A DNA stretch of 12,778 bases from Discostella pseudostelligera (Eukaryota; Bacillariophyta; Thalassiosirophyceae; Thalassiosirales; Thalassiosiraceae). The position numbers and the translations under genes were made by a program. The notes under the pieces are model-generated. The model was not told the DNA's origin. It saw only the letters and a program-made list of their open reading frames with translations, and did no database searches. Of this stretch, positions 1 through 7,189 are shown piece by piece (position 1 is the stretch's first letter; each line of letters opens with the position of its first letter). The stretch spans positions 1 through 12,778 of the forward strand of contig JALLBK010001101.1 of NCBI GenBank assembly GCA_036940085.1, in the 5' to 3' direction.

Positions 1-113
1 TGTAACGTGAACGATGGCGACGACGATTAATTCTTCAATCATGGTAAGCCTCCGCTGAGCTCGAACGGATAATACTATGGAAAGCAATTGATGCATCGTC
101 ACCATTCAGTAAA

Positions 114-3100
114 ATGATGAATTATGGTGGCAGTAGCTCCGACGACGCTGCGTCGACGAACAACAACGATGCCGCCGCGGCGGCGGCAGCTGCCAGCCGA
201 TGGGAGAACATGTTAGTCGGCAATTATTTCGGTGGCGATGGCGGAGGTGGTGATATCTTTACTTCCCACGATGATTCAGCCATGACAACAACTAATACGA
301 CTACAGCGGCGACATATGACCCGAATGATCGTCAGGGATATGCCACCGCCTGTCACTTGGCGGCTGCTGTGGCAGGGGCAGGATTTCCACGCCACCATGG
401 AAATCATAATGGAACATCTACCACCACCCCCACCACCAATAATAATTTGTTTTATGGATATCATGCACCAGCACCTACTACTACTACTACTACTACTACT
501 CTTCGTAACGGTTCTCCCTATTCAATGTTCATGACGGGGGGAGGTAGCGGCAATGGCAGCGGCAGTGGCGGCAGGGGTCAACAGTCTCATTTGCCGGGTG
601 GAGAGAGTAGCAGTGGGTGCGGTAGCAGTGGCGGGGGATTGTACCATCATAATCCACAGTTTGATCTACAGTTTCCAGCCACGGCAGTTCAACAACAAAA
701 TAGTAGTACTAGTCGTCGACGGCGGCGTCAACAACATGACGATGGTGCATCTGCTACTTCTCACACTACTTACGATCAATATTCCACAAATTATGATCAT
801 GGGAACTATTACAATCCTGTCGAGACTACAAGAATTTTTGATAGAATTGTAACGGACGATGCGAATAGTGGACGTAACCACCACCACCACCACCCACAGC
901 AGCACCATCGCAACAATAATTTTCATGGCACAACTGCTGCTGGTTGTGGTGCATCTCCCGATGACATAAATTTGAACGAAATGGAATACTGCGATGCACT
1001 ACTACGCGGAGTTGATGATTCAAATAGTAACTTTAGCTGGTTAGAAAATGTCTTTACTACGATGAATGGACATGGCGGCGGCGGCGGTGGTGGGGGAAAC
1101 GGTGGTGGGGGCGGTAGATCCGTTGCCAACAATACAAATACCACCATGACGAACGATTCCCATTCCACCATTTCAAGAAGGGATGAGTATAGCAATTGTT
1201 TTACATCAGATGGGGGGAGGGGGGGAATTTCGGGGATGTTGCAATTATTTAATGAACAAAATAGTGGGATGATGGGTGGTGCCGATGAACGGCTCATGCT
1301 TCATGGTTTTGGAGATTCTTCTCAGGATAGTGGGAGGAGGATGATGTCACACCAACACCAACAGCAGCAGCAAACAAGTCACAAGGAAAGAACATGGGGG
1401 GATCAGGGCGATCGCGGAGGTGGGCACAACAACACTGCGTTAGATGCCTATATCGTAGCCCAACTTCGTCAGCAGCAGAAACAGCTTCATCTCGATCAGC
1501 AACACCAGAGGCTACAGCAACGACAACATCATAAGGAGACAACGCGTCCTCATACGAGTCATTCAGCAAGCGAGGTGAGGTCAAGTCGAAGCAAATTGCC
1601 GAAGACTACATCGTCATCCTCTGCCGCCACCGCAGCAACCACATCCTCCTCCCGACTTCCCAGCCGTGCCGATCACTCCTCCCTACCCTCGGCGCAAATC
1701 GATCCGATATTAGAACGGATATCACTCACAGTTACTGCCGTGTCGCTGACGCCCATGTCGGGGAATGAGGTGGTACGACACATTCGAAATAAGACTGATG
1801 ACGTTATTACGCGCTTCTTGCCATGTGTGGACTTTTTGGTAAATTGTCAGCAGGAGTTACGGCAGGGATTGGCGCTGGCACAGCAGCAGCAACAGCAACA
1901 ACAACAGCGAGGGCGTCGGGGTGCCTCGAGGAACAATACCGTAATCACTCCTCGTCAGTTCTATACCTCGTACGTCGCTCCGTTGCCTAACCGATTCAAA
2001 CGACAGTACGAACCAATTATGGCTAGCGAACACCTTCATCATGCTCTACGAAGCTTGGAGTCATTGGTCAAGGATGCTGCCGTGGCGACGCCACAGGGAA
2101 TCGATCATGTTAAGAATGCTTTCCTGGGGGGTATGCGCGAGAATCAAAGTTGGGGATTGCGCAAGTGGCTCAGCGAACATGGTGGCGCGGGTAGTATATG
2201 CAACGATGTCGAGGAGGTAATGCGTCACGTCAAGGCATTGAAGAGGGAGGAGGAAACAACGAAACGATTGGCAGAGATGCTTCGTCCGATTGCTCGACAG
2301 GCACATGATCGGCTGAAGAAGGATGTACCCTCCGCCTATCAGGAGAAAAGCTCGGCACATCCGTACTTGCCATTTTTTCATCGATTGGAGTCATGTTTGA
2401 AGCAAATGGCAACGTATGACCCCGAAGAGGATGATGTCATTTGCTTAGAGGATAGTGACGATGAAGACGAGGATGTTACGGTGCTTTCGGATAATACGGG
2501 GACGAGGCAGGCTCCTGTTGCTACAACTTCACGAAGTCCCGTTCCCAACCGACCGACCATGGCAAAAGACTCCTTCATCTCCAAATGGGCAGATAGTTTT
2601 GTAGAGGGTGGGAGGGGCAACGATGCAAAACGGTCGAGGCTGGATCTGGGTACACAAACTAATAATGAGGACCCACATGTTGGTGAGCAATGCGAGAAGG
2701 CTGACAGGGGGGAGAAAGGCAAACCGAAAGAGCCAGAGGTTATTTGTTTGGTCGATTCAGACGACGAAGGGGACGAAAGTGACTCTCTTGCACAAAAGAA
2801 TGAATTCGGACTAGACTTTGGTCGATTAGACAGCTTTTCACCGCCACCGCCGCTCGCGAGAAATAATGTGGCGGATGCTCCTCTGAATGGCTCACAACAC
2901 GGTGCATCGACCGAAACAAGCACAACGAAGGAGGGAGAGCAATGGCGCTGCGTCCAGTGCACCTTCTTGAATGAGGCTTTTTCCAAGCAGTGTGTGATGT
3001 GCAATGATGACGACTCAGCCAATGGGGCGAATTCCGCTGACGATTTAGCTAATTTTCTTGGGGGCGGCAGTTTTCTCCTTGAGGGTGAATCATGCAACCA

Positions 3101-3815
3101 TTCATTCAATGGATCAGATCAATTTTTGCAGGCAAATTGTCTTACACCTACCGACCATTTCACCACGGGTGCGGAACAACATAAGTGGCGAGCGCTCCAG
3201 TCGGCTGACGCGCGAGAACTCGAATGCCTTGCGGAACATATCTCCGGGGGCGGAAGCTTACCGAATCAAGCTCACATGCAGACTGACCAATTTTGGGCAA
3301 AATCGGATACCTTTCCACAAATTTTGCTGCTATTCAGGTCCATTCTCCAACATCCAACGTCGTATCGATTTCTGGAACCGGTGAATGAAACTCAATTATT
3401 CATGATGGGATCGCCAGAGTACACTTCAATTGTAAAGCATCCACTGTGTTTTCATGAGATCGTCAGCGCGCTGAGTAGAAGCGAGGATGCAGTCAAGCAT
3501 CCCTACCTAACGATGCGTTTATCTAACGGAAAGCTTGCTGTGGCGAACATGGGAGAATTAGAACACTGGAATATGTGGAATGGACTGCATCTCATTGAGG
3601 CTATTGATCTGGTACTGTTGAATTCGCTCGCGTACAACGGCAGCCTAGAAAATTCAGGACAGGTACAGATAGAAACCGAATCGCTTAGAGATTTGTTATG
3701 GGAGGGAGTAAATAGTATGTTGAAGCGGCTGCAGCCGCATCGGCGGAGGGATCATTTGCCGCAGAGGAGGAGTGTCGATAGTGGCTTCGTCGTGGTGAAA
3801 GCGGATAGAAGATAA
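114..3815 (+). CDS. Large nuclear-type protein: SUMO-interaction motifs, NZF zinc finger and C-terminal bromodomain (1,233 aa)
   Basis: A single uninterrupted ORF; an in-frame TAA at 45-47 makes 114 the first possible Met. Residues 1 to about 525 are low complexity with runs of Ala, Thr, Gly, His, Gln and Asn, and look disordered. About 528-770 is predominantly helical by eye and is interrupted by a nine-Gln run; I do not recognise it. Two acidic VICL motifs (V775-L778 and V876-L879), plus V788-T-V-L791, match SUMO-interaction motifs. W944, C946, C949, N953, C960 and C963 form a perfect RanBP2-type zinc finger; T950-F951 and M962 are the residues Npl4-type NZF fingers use to bind ubiquitin. 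About 1070-1205 resembles a bromodomain: helix Z ending in P1089-V1090, a ZA loop with P1101-E-Y1103 and IVKHPL, and the acetyl-lysine Asn motif Y1174-N1175 after NSLA. Basic clusters suggest nuclear localisation. A chromatin or ubiquitin/SUMO signalling role is inferred. The ORF is certain; the bromodomain is divergent with an enlarged A-B segment. Confidence 0.85.
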   Translation: MMNYGGSSSDDAASTNNNDAAAAAAAASRWENMLVGNYFGGDGGGGDIFTSHDDSAMTTTNTTTAATYDPNDRQGYATACHLAAAVAGAGFPRHHGNHNGTSTTTPTTNNNLFYGYHAPAPTTTTTTTTLRNGSPYSMFMTGGGSGNGSGSGGRGQQSHLPGGESSSGCGSSGGGLYHHNPQFDLQFPATAVQQQNSSTSRRRRRQQHDDGASATSHTTYDQYSTNYDHGNYYNPVETTRIFDRIVTDDANSGRNHHHHHPQQHHRNNNFHGTTAAGCGASPDDINLNEMEYCDALLRGVDDSNSNFSWLENVFTTMNGHGGGGGGGGNGGGGGRSVANNTNTTMTNDSHSTISRRDEYSNCFTSDGGRGGISGMLQLFNEQNSGMMGGADERLMLHGFGDSSQDSGRRMMSHQHQQQQQTSHKERTWGDQGDRGGGHNNTALDAYIVAQLRQQQKQLHLDQQHQRLQQRQHHKETTRPHTSHSASEVRSSRSKLPKTTSSSSAATAATTSSSRLPSRADHSSLPSAQIDPILERISLTVTAVSLTPMSGNEVVRHIRNKTDDVITRFLPCVDFLVNCQQELRQGLALAQQQQQQQQQRGRRGASRNNTVITPRQFYTSYVAPLPNRFKRQYEPIMASEHLHHALRSLESLVKDAAVATPQGIDHVKNAFLGGMRENQSWGLRKWLSEHGGAGSICNDVEEVMRHVKALKREEETTKRLAEMLRPIARQAHDRLKKDVPSAYQEKSSAHPYLPFFHRLESCLKQMATYDPEEDDVICLEDSDDEDEDVTVLSDNTGTRQAPVATTSRSPVPNRPTMAKDSFISKWADSFVEGGRGNDAKRSRLDLGTQTNNEDPHVGEQCEKADRGEKGKPKEPEVICLVDSDDEGDESDSLAQKNEFGLDFGRLDSFSPPPPLARNNVADAPLNGSQHGASTETSTTKEGEQWRCVQCTFLNEAFSKQCVMCNDDDSANGANSADDLANFLGGGSFLLEGESCNHSFNGSDQFLQANCLTPTDHFTTGAEQHKWRALQSADARELECLAEHISGGGSLPNQAHMQTDQFWAKSDTFPQILLLFRSILQHPTSYRFLEPVNETQLFMMGSPEYTSIVKHPLCFHEIVSALSRSEDAVKHPYLTMRLSNGKLAVANMGELEHWNMWNGLHLIEAIDLVLLNSLAYNGSLENSGQVQIETESLRDLLWEGVNSMLKRLQPHRRRDHLPQRRSVDSGFVVVKADRR
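475..500 (+). repeat. (CTA)8 trinucleotide repeat coding for poly-Thr
   Basis: Eight perfect CTA units run from 475 to 498 and continue with CT. Read in the ACT frame they give a run of Thr in the disordered N-terminal part of the 1,233-aa protein. Similar in-frame repeats code for His (about 878-895), Gly (about 1072-1116) and Gln (1881-1907). These are likely length-polymorphic. Confidence 0.85.
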
Positions 3816-3946
3816 CATGCAAAATAATTACATAACCTTAATACATTGATCGGCCCCTGTCTACTGTCTAGAGAGAGCTGAAGATGCTACATAGGCTCTC
3901 TTATTAGCGTCGAGTCAGCACCACATCGTACCCACATTCAATCTGG
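3816..3946. other. Convergent 3' intergenic region with a small hairpin
   Basis: This 131-bp spacer separates two genes that converge tail to tail. AGAGAGC at 3872-3878 and GCTCTCT at 3895-3901 can pair as a 7-bp stem with a 16-nt loop. It could affect 3' end formation on either strand, but this is a weak signal and I see no clear polyadenylation signal. Confidence 0.3.
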
Positions 3947-5102
3947 TCATAATTTGCCACACTTTCTCAATTCATCTTGCCGAATTTTCATCCAACACCC
4001 TTCCGCAGCCTTAACGTGAAACTTCACAAAGTCGACATTGAACAAACTGAACATGAGCAGTACTAGCGCCAAAACTATTGCCGTGCCTGTCCCATGAGTC
4101 TCGAGACAATGAATGAGGCTCAAGTAGACTATTCGTATCCAGTAAATCCCTCGAAAGAATATCTGTAGTGACAGACATAATACATGGTTGCATAGTCGAG
4201 TATAAGGTGCATTTGATTGCGAATAGGGGCTAAAATCCAATATTTGTCCAACATAATGAAGAGTGCTCGTGAGCCCTAACAGCGCTAACAGAGCAATGCA
4301 GATTAAGTCTTTGGGAACATTTTCTCCGATAAGTATGCATCCAACGCAGATAATCATGGATGCGATATGATGAATGAGCAGAATGGGCCACACAGCTTCA
4401 TGCATTTGTTCAATTGTCACGTCACGTTTAATAACATAAGAGACCCCGATCAATGCTGTTGTGTACATCATGTATGCAACTTCTCCATACAATGCTAGGT
4501 TGAAATATAAATTGTTGTGAGTGAAAAGATATACTGTAGGAAGAAGTAGTCCATTGATGGAATGCTCAAAAATGACTGTTATGCTTGAGTGGAACATCTC
4601 TCGTATGTGGGGTGCAGTTTCAAGATAAAACGATGACCAACCATTCCTTTTGAATGTATCCCCGAGCAATCAAGTGAGATAAAATCATTCAAAGAAAGTA
4701 GAATAAATAATACATCAAAAGGTCTCACCAGTGGGCGCCAACATATGGATAGTTAAGTTTGGGCTTCCGCAATCGGAAATGATCATCAATCCAATTCATC
4801 GTTCGCACTTGATACAACCAGCCTTTGTATTCTGCCGCACTATTCGCAACTTGTTGCAAAGCAGTTTTGTCAAAACGTTGATACCTTCCCGATATACCAC
4901 GAAAATCCATAAATGCTTGAATTTGTTCATCTGTGGCCTGCAATAGCGGAATGTCGAATGGGATGGCACTGCCCGGAGGGTTTGGATGTGGCAGCTGCGA
5001 TGGAATACTCGCTTTTTCTATTGGCATTGGGCGACACCAGAATATTGAAGCGATGGCTCTGCTAAATCTCTCAACAATGGACAGGATGCAGACTAGTCCC
5101 AT
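3947..5102 (-). CDS. Two-exon multi-pass membrane protein, possibly TLC (TRAM/LAG1/CLN8) domain (357 aa)
   Basis: Exon 1 is 5102-4729 and exon 2 is 4646-3947 (TGA stop). The 82-bp intron (4728-4647) has donor GTGAGA and the acceptor CAAAAG, the only AG after the donor. The splice joins CACTG to GAATGG, keeping frame as ...AHW-NGW.... An in-frame TGA at 5136-5138 supports the Met at 5102. The N terminus has a short hydrophobic stretch and then about 100 mostly soluble residues. From about residue 145 there are five or six membrane segments. A His-His pair (H217-H218) followed by IAS lies in a membrane segment, as in TLC-domain proteins, which act in ceramide synthesis or lipid sensing; a second His (in LHYVGQILD) follows about 37 residues later. 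The family call is tentative. Without splicing, a 240-aa ORF would start at an intronic Met (4669), which I think is wrong. It diverges from the CDP-diacylglycerol synthase gene. Confidence 0.7.
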
Positions 5103-5232
5103 GATGACACNGAGGGGATCGACGAGGAGTTGCGATCAATGATGGGGGAGGAGAGGAGATATTCATGATGGGGCTGGAGTGGTAGAGGTTGTACGAGGTG
5201 GTCGAAGGAGTTGGAGCTGGGGTTGTGTTGTG

Positions 5233-5390
5233 TTCTCTCAACACCGCCTGCAACAATATTGCCAAAATACCTGAAAAGCATTCTCTCAACACCACCATTT
5301 TCGCACAAGATTTTGGACGACGGCCAGGACGTTTAGGGTCATCTTGTCACAAACATCTTATCGAAAATCGAAAAAAAATGGTGTTGAGAG
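5233..5390. repeat. TTCTCTCAACACC repeats, two direct and one inverted
   Basis: The 13-mer occurs at 5233-5245 and 5281-5293. GGTGTTGAGAG, the reverse complement of its last 11 bases, occurs at 5380-5390. With flanking A/T runs the second and third copies could form an imperfect hairpin with a loop of about 80 nt. A related TCTCTCAACA also sits inside exon 1 of the neighbouring minus-strand gene at 5067-5076. Confidence 0.7.
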
Positions 5391-5483
5391 GACGGGCCTA
5401 AATTCTGCTCGGAATTTTGGCCCTTTTGAGGAGGCAAAATTCTGGTATTCTGGAAAATTCTGACTCCGTCCGGTACTGATTCC

Positions 5484-5499
5484 TACGTAGATCTACGTA
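5484..5499. promoter_or_regulatory. Perfect 16-bp palindrome TACGTAGATCTACGTA
   Basis: The sequence equals its own reverse complement. A 12-bp perfect palindrome, TTCTACGTAGAA, lies at 5627-5638 on the other side of the E2F array, and both contain CTACGTA. This suggests paired dimeric binding sites or arms of the same inverted-repeat element. Confidence 0.5.
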
Positions 5500-5521
5500 T
5501 CAGTAGTACAAGAATTGCTCC

Positions 5522-5574
5522 TTCCCGCCAAATTACTCCTGCTTCCCGCCAAATTACTCCTGCTTCCCGCCAAA
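5522..5574 (-). promoter_or_regulatory. Three tandem E2F/DP-type sites (TTTGGCGGGAA) with 21-bp period
   Basis: TTCCCGCCAAA occurs at 5522-5532, 5543-5553 and 5564-5574; on the minus strand each is TTTGGCGGGAA, a full E2F/DP consensus. The two intervals are exactly 21 bp and the spacers repeat too, so this is also a minisatellite-like array; a partial copy (attgctcc) precedes the first unit. At 21 bp all three sites fall on nearly the same face of the helix. The array is about 220 bp upstream of the synthase start and about 420 bp from the minus-strand gene start. Binding by a cell-cycle E2F is inferred from sequence alone. Confidence 0.6.
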
Positions 5575-5590
5575 TTATTCCGGTACACTA

Positions 5591-5613
5591 CACGTGGCAC
5601 TGATATGACGTCA
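5591..5613. promoter_or_regulatory. CACGTG and TGACGTCA palindromes
   Basis: CACGTG (5591-5596) is the core E-box/G-box for bHLH and bZIP proteins. TGACGTCA (5606-5613) is the full cAMP-response-element palindrome for bZIP proteins; in diatoms TGACGT half-sites are known as CO2/cAMP-responsive elements. They lie just beyond the E2F array on the synthase side. Function is inferred. Confidence 0.45.
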
Positions 5614-5794
5614 CGACCTGGTACAGTTCTACGTAGAAATTACCGTGGGCCTAAAATCCATGCCACTGGAGTCAGAATTTTCCCCCACCCTAAACGCATG
5701 AAGCATGAACCATGACGAAGAAGTAGTACTACGTCCCATGATGACACCTACACGAGAACAATAAACCGAAGTTGATATCACTTCAATATCATTC

Positions 5795-6952
5795 ATGTCG
5801 CCACCATCATCATTTTCAAGAACAGCAGCGTCATCGTCGTCATCGACTTCGTCGGCATGGGCAGATGTGCCACGTCGACTACTCACCGTCTGTCTCGGCG
5901 TGCCTTCCATCATTTTGATACTTCAACATGCCGTCACGTCGTGGCTTTTCTTTCAGGGAGCGCATATATTGTGTTTGATTGAGTGGAGAACGCTCACTCC
6001 ATATGATGAAACTTACAATGGTGGCGAAAAGTTAGAATGGAAGTCTACGAGCAGGAACAATACTTCAGCTGCCGCCGTCGACGTAGACAAAAAGATGAAG
6101 CTGCAATTGCTCCTGAGACAAATATTTTTCCACGACAACAAAGACAGTTCACCTTTATCAAACTGTACCTTTCGTATATTCTGCTTCTTTTCATTACTCA
6201 TATCCATTCTACCTACGCCGGCGCTCCCCCTCGGGATGCTCTCCTTTGGTATCATTCTTCGCCTCCTTCCACATCTATCCACATACCAATCCTTCACCGA
6301 CTCAACAACCACCTATCTTATTGAACTGGAGCACTATCAATTCGGAATAGTGTATCTTTCCGTTGGATTTCATTTCCTAATACGAATATCGCAAATAGGA
6401 GGACCGGTACATATTGGACACTTGCTGTTTGTCGTTTGGATGTGTGATACGGGTGCATTGATTTTGGGTCGAGTGATAAAGAATACTCAGGAGAAAAACA
6501 ATCATGCAGCAGAAGAGAGTCGGCAATATCATTATCATGAGGAATTTTTATCATTCTTGAAGTCAATCAGCCCAGGAAAAACATTGCCAGGTCTACTGGG
6601 TGCTATCATTACCGGTCCCATCTGCACTGCAGTTTATCCGATTTCACTTCCGTCATCAACGATACAATATGCATCGGAAAAACAATGCGATGGAGAAGAT
6701 GGGATATCTCTTGCAACAATACTGCATATTTTGCACCGATTCAATCACCAATACCCACTCTGTCAAAAATTGATCTTGGGACTAATCTTGTCCATCGCCG
6801 GAGTTGTGGGAGATCTCACCGAGAGCTCCGTGAAGCGGCTGTCGAAGAAGAAAGACAGTGGAGGTTTATTGCCCGGTCATGGTGGAGTGGTGGATAGATT
6901 TGACTCGTTATTTGTTGCTGGAGTCGTGTATTACTACTGGGTACTTGCGTGA
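5795..6952 (+). CDS. cdsA: CDP-diacylglycerol synthase (phosphatidate cytidylyltransferase), 385 aa
   Basis: Makes CDP-diacylglycerol from phosphatidate and CTP, the branch point for phosphatidylglycerol, cardiolipin and phosphatidylinositol. The family signature is complete at residues 344-370: S344, K347-R348, K353-D354, P360, H362-G363-G364, D367-R368 and D370. Upstream are CDTGALILGR and SISPGKTLPG, matching the conserved DTGA-GR and SPxKT-G segments. About eight hydrophobic segments fit the integral membrane family. Two hydrophilic stretches (about 68-115 and 225-255) are longer than in bacterial CdsA, and the usual Glu after the SPxKT segment is Pro here. The Met at 5795 is the first after an in-frame TAA. 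The Ser-rich N terminus has SAWADVP, which recalls the diatom plastid cleavage motif (ASAFAP type), but no signal-peptide core precedes it, so the compartment is open. No intron is evident. Confidence 0.9.
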   Translation: MSPPSSFSRTAASSSSSTSSAWADVPRRLLTVCLGVPSIILILQHAVTSWLFFQGAHILCLIEWRTLTPYDETYNGGEKLEWKSTSRNNTSAAAVDVDKKMKLQLLLRQIFFHDNKDSSPLSNCTFRIFCFFSLLISILPTPALPLGMLSFGIILRLLPHLSTYQSFTDSTTTYLIELEHYQFGIVYLSVGFHFLIRISQIGGPVHIGHLLFVVWMCDTGALILGRVIKNTQEKNNHAAEESRQYHYHEEFLSFLKSISPGKTLPGLLGAIITGPICTAVYPISLPSSTIQYASEKQCDGEDGISLATILHILHRFNHQYPLCQKLILGLILSIAGVVGDLTESSVKRLSKKKDSGGLLPGHGGVVDRFDSLFVAGVVYYYWVLA

Positions 6953-7120
6953 GGATTGAGAATTGTGGGTTGACATTTCTTCGTTTGGTTAATGTCATAC
7001 CGCAGATCACCACTTTCGCAAATAAAGGGGTTGCACCCATATTGCTTACGAGAGTATTTAAATTACTCATCTCATTGAAAAGGAATTGCCTTCCATACTC
7101 AATGCAACTTCTTGAATGCG

Positions 7121-7144
7121 ATGCTGTCCACCATGCTGTCCACC
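7121..7144. repeat. 12-bp tandem duplication ATGCTGTCCACC
   Basis: Two perfect copies lie end to end at 7121-7132 and 7133-7144, followed by further simple CCA- and ATAACCC-rich sequence to about 7185. No coding or RNA role is evident. Confidence 0.7.
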
Positions 7145-7183
7145 ACACCATAACCCATAACCCATCACCGACCATCCACCATC

Positions 7184-7189
7184 CACGTG
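7184..7189. promoter_or_regulatory. CACGTG palindrome upstream of CLPX
   Basis: An E-box/G-box core about 400 bp before the CLPX start codon. The same hexamer recurs in two other intergenic regions here (5591; 10586 and 10637), and I found none inside the genes. Confidence 0.3.

Larger units (their letters stand above)
5452..5683. repeat. 232-bp element bounded by a perfect 16-bp inverted repeat
   Basis: GGAAAATTCTGACTCC at 5452-5467 has its exact reverse complement at 5668-5683. Inside, a second imperfect inverted pair can be aligned: GGTA(CTG)ATTCCTACGTAGA on the left against GGTAATTTCTACGTAGA on the right, read on the other strand. This resembles a miniature inverted-repeat element (MITE), but I see no target-site duplication directly at its ends. 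The E2F array and the CACGTG and TGACGTCA sites are inside it. Confidence 0.6.
5096..5747. repeat. 15-bp direct repeat GTCCCATGATGACAC flanking 622 bp
   Basis: Identical 15-bp copies lie at 5096-5110 and 5733-5747. The left copy overlaps the start codon of the minus-strand membrane protein gene and is immediately followed by the ambiguous base at 5111. The interval between them holds the E2F array and the inverted repeat. It may be a duplication scar, a long target-site duplication or an assembly artefact. Confidence 0.75.
5103..5794. promoter_or_regulatory. Shared divergent upstream region, rich in repeats and palindromes
   Basis: About 690 bp lies between the start codons of the TLC-like gene (-) and the CDP-diacylglycerol synthase gene (+), so it should hold both promoters. 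It contains an N at 5111, three E2F-type sites (5522-5574), CACGTG (5591-5596), TGACGTCA (5606-5613), the palindromes at 5484-5499, 5627-5638 and 5723-5732, a 16-bp inverted repeat (5452-5467 with 5668-5683), and short copies of TTCTCTCAACACC. Small ORFs that cross it follow the repeats and do not look like genes. Confidence 0.6.

Noticed and set aside
44..109. Possible 5' UTR intron (GTAAGC to CAG) before the 1,233-aa gene
   Set aside because: It is only 66 bp, outside coding sequence, with no frame test available; cannot be supported.
5515..5715. ORF with LLLPAKL repeats
   Set aside because: The repeats simply translate the 21-bp E2F array; no other coding sign.
5629..5913. Minus-strand ORF starting with an acidic run
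   Set aside because: It is the antisense shadow of the Ser-rich start of the synthase gene and runs through palindromes and repeats.
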